This document shows positions 63,703 to 64,000 of a DNA stretch of 64,000 nt, piece after piece. The translations under genes and the position numbers were made by a program. The stretch comes from Lacrimispora defluvii. Lineage in GTDB: Bacteria; Bacillota; Clostridia; Lachnospirales; Lachnospiraceae. Every line of letters begins with the position of its first letter. Within the stretch, counting starts at the first letter, position 1. The stretch is taken from the NCBI GenBank assembly GCA_013036995.1, contig JAAOXG010000018.1, forward strand, positions 62,001-126,000. The letters run 5' to 3'. Below the pieces are notes generated by a model. That model was not told where the DNA came from. It saw only the letters and a program-made list of their open reading frames with translations, and made no database searches.

Positions 63703-64000
63703 TTATTTTTTATTGACTGCCAGTTTGGCATCTAACTCAATCTGGTACTTATCTTTGTCAAACTTAGACAGTTCCTGAAATCCCATTCCGTCCATCTGGG
63801 TACACATCTCACTCCACAGAGAATCAAACTCTGCATCATCCTTTGCATAAATCATTCTCCAGGAATAATCACTGAACAAATCACTGCACTGTTTGCGGAT
63901 TATGGAGATATCAGCCGGATCACTTGGAAGAGATACGCTGACATTGGGGCTGATTAACAGAATATTATTCTTCTTCATATAATCAACAGGTTCTGCTGCA
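63703..64000 (-). CDS. extracellular solute-binding protein, C-terminal end (runs off window)
   Basis: The last 98 codons of a protein that continues past position 64000: the frame stays open upstream of the internal ATG at 63978 (AAEPVDYMKKNNILLIS). The ending FDSLWSEMCTQMDGMGFQEL and DKDKYQIELDAKLAVN is typical of family 1 solute-binding lipoproteins of oligosaccharide ABC importers in Lachnospiraceae. Its neighbours suggest the ligand is a plant oligosaccharide. Confidence 0.75.
   Translation of the reverse strand, partial: AAEPVDYMKKNNILLISPNVSVSLPSDPADISIIRKQCSDLFSDYSWRMIYAKDDAEFDSLWSEMCTQMDGMGFQELSKFDKDKYQIELDAKLAVNKK

Overview
The window looks like a chromosomal segment of an anaerobic, low-to-mid GC Firmicute of class Clostridia, most likely a Lachnospiraceae member (Lacrimispora/Enterocloster/Hungatella-like). 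The evidence is consistent AGGAGG-type ribosome binding sites, families common in that group (a CD3324-type regulator, a Tet(M)-like GTPase with a YacP-type tail, DUF4397, several cyclic-di-GMP and chemotaxis proteins), and many sugar ABC transporters with YesM/YesN or LacI regulators. I see no rRNA, tRNA, CRISPR array, transposase or phage gene. Nearly all genes lie on the minus strand.

Positions 1-5.3 kb are a visibly AT-rich string of small unrelated minus-strand genes: an alpha/beta hydrolase start, nitroreductase, GNAT, a second hydrolase, histidine phosphatase, DUF1963, 2'-5' RNA ligase and a P-loop kinase. Two of them carry a one-base frameshift in a homopolymer, and a fragment resembling an RDD protein follows. 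From 5.3 to 12.4 kb are a haem-type membrane protein, a ceramidase-like hydrolase, a CD3324-type regulator with an unusual structured leader, a GntR regulator, a Tet(M)-like GTPase fused to a Rae1/YacP-like NYN nuclease domain, and a GNAT enzyme.

Positions 12.5-26 kb carry signalling and housekeeping genes: DUF4397, a CheY-CheC/X-diguanylate cyclase operon, uppP, an XRE membrane regulator, a chemoreceptor, a TetR plus Acg-type nitroreductase pair with a clear promoter and operator, the thiM-thiE-thiD operon under a TPP riboswitch, and a large Cache-PAS-GGDEF-HD-GYP protein.

Positions 26-43.5 kb form a carbohydrate locus. A ribose-type ABC importer, a FucU-like mutarotase and an Fe-S aldo/keto reductase lie downstream of a three-gene sensor (YesN regulator, YesM kinase, membrane-anchored sugar-binding protein). 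Upstream is a catabolic operon: class II aldolase, FGGY kinase, GatD-like polyol-phosphate dehydrogenase, PfkB kinase, aldose epimerase and aldo/keto reductase, with a divergent AraC regulator. Together they suggest import of a sugar or polyol, phosphorylation, oxidation to a ketose phosphate such as tagatose 6-phosphate, a second phosphorylation and aldol cleavage.

Positions 43.8-54.6 kb are a LacI-controlled nucleoside/ribose salvage operon: ribokinase, nucleoside hydrolase, a BmpA-type ABC importer, an ADP-ribosylglycohydrolase with a C-terminal beta-sandwich region, and an S33-type hydrolase. Positions 54.6-57.5 kb hold an OmpR-type two-component system whose kinase has a Gly/Met/His-rich sensor loop, divergent from a secreted DUF2680-like protein with a Gly/Cys/His-rich tail. 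Positions 57.5-64 kb encode plant-polysaccharide enzymes: a truncated GH127 remnant, GH43, a carboxylesterase, a GH120-like beta-helix protein and the end of an extracellular solute-binding protein.
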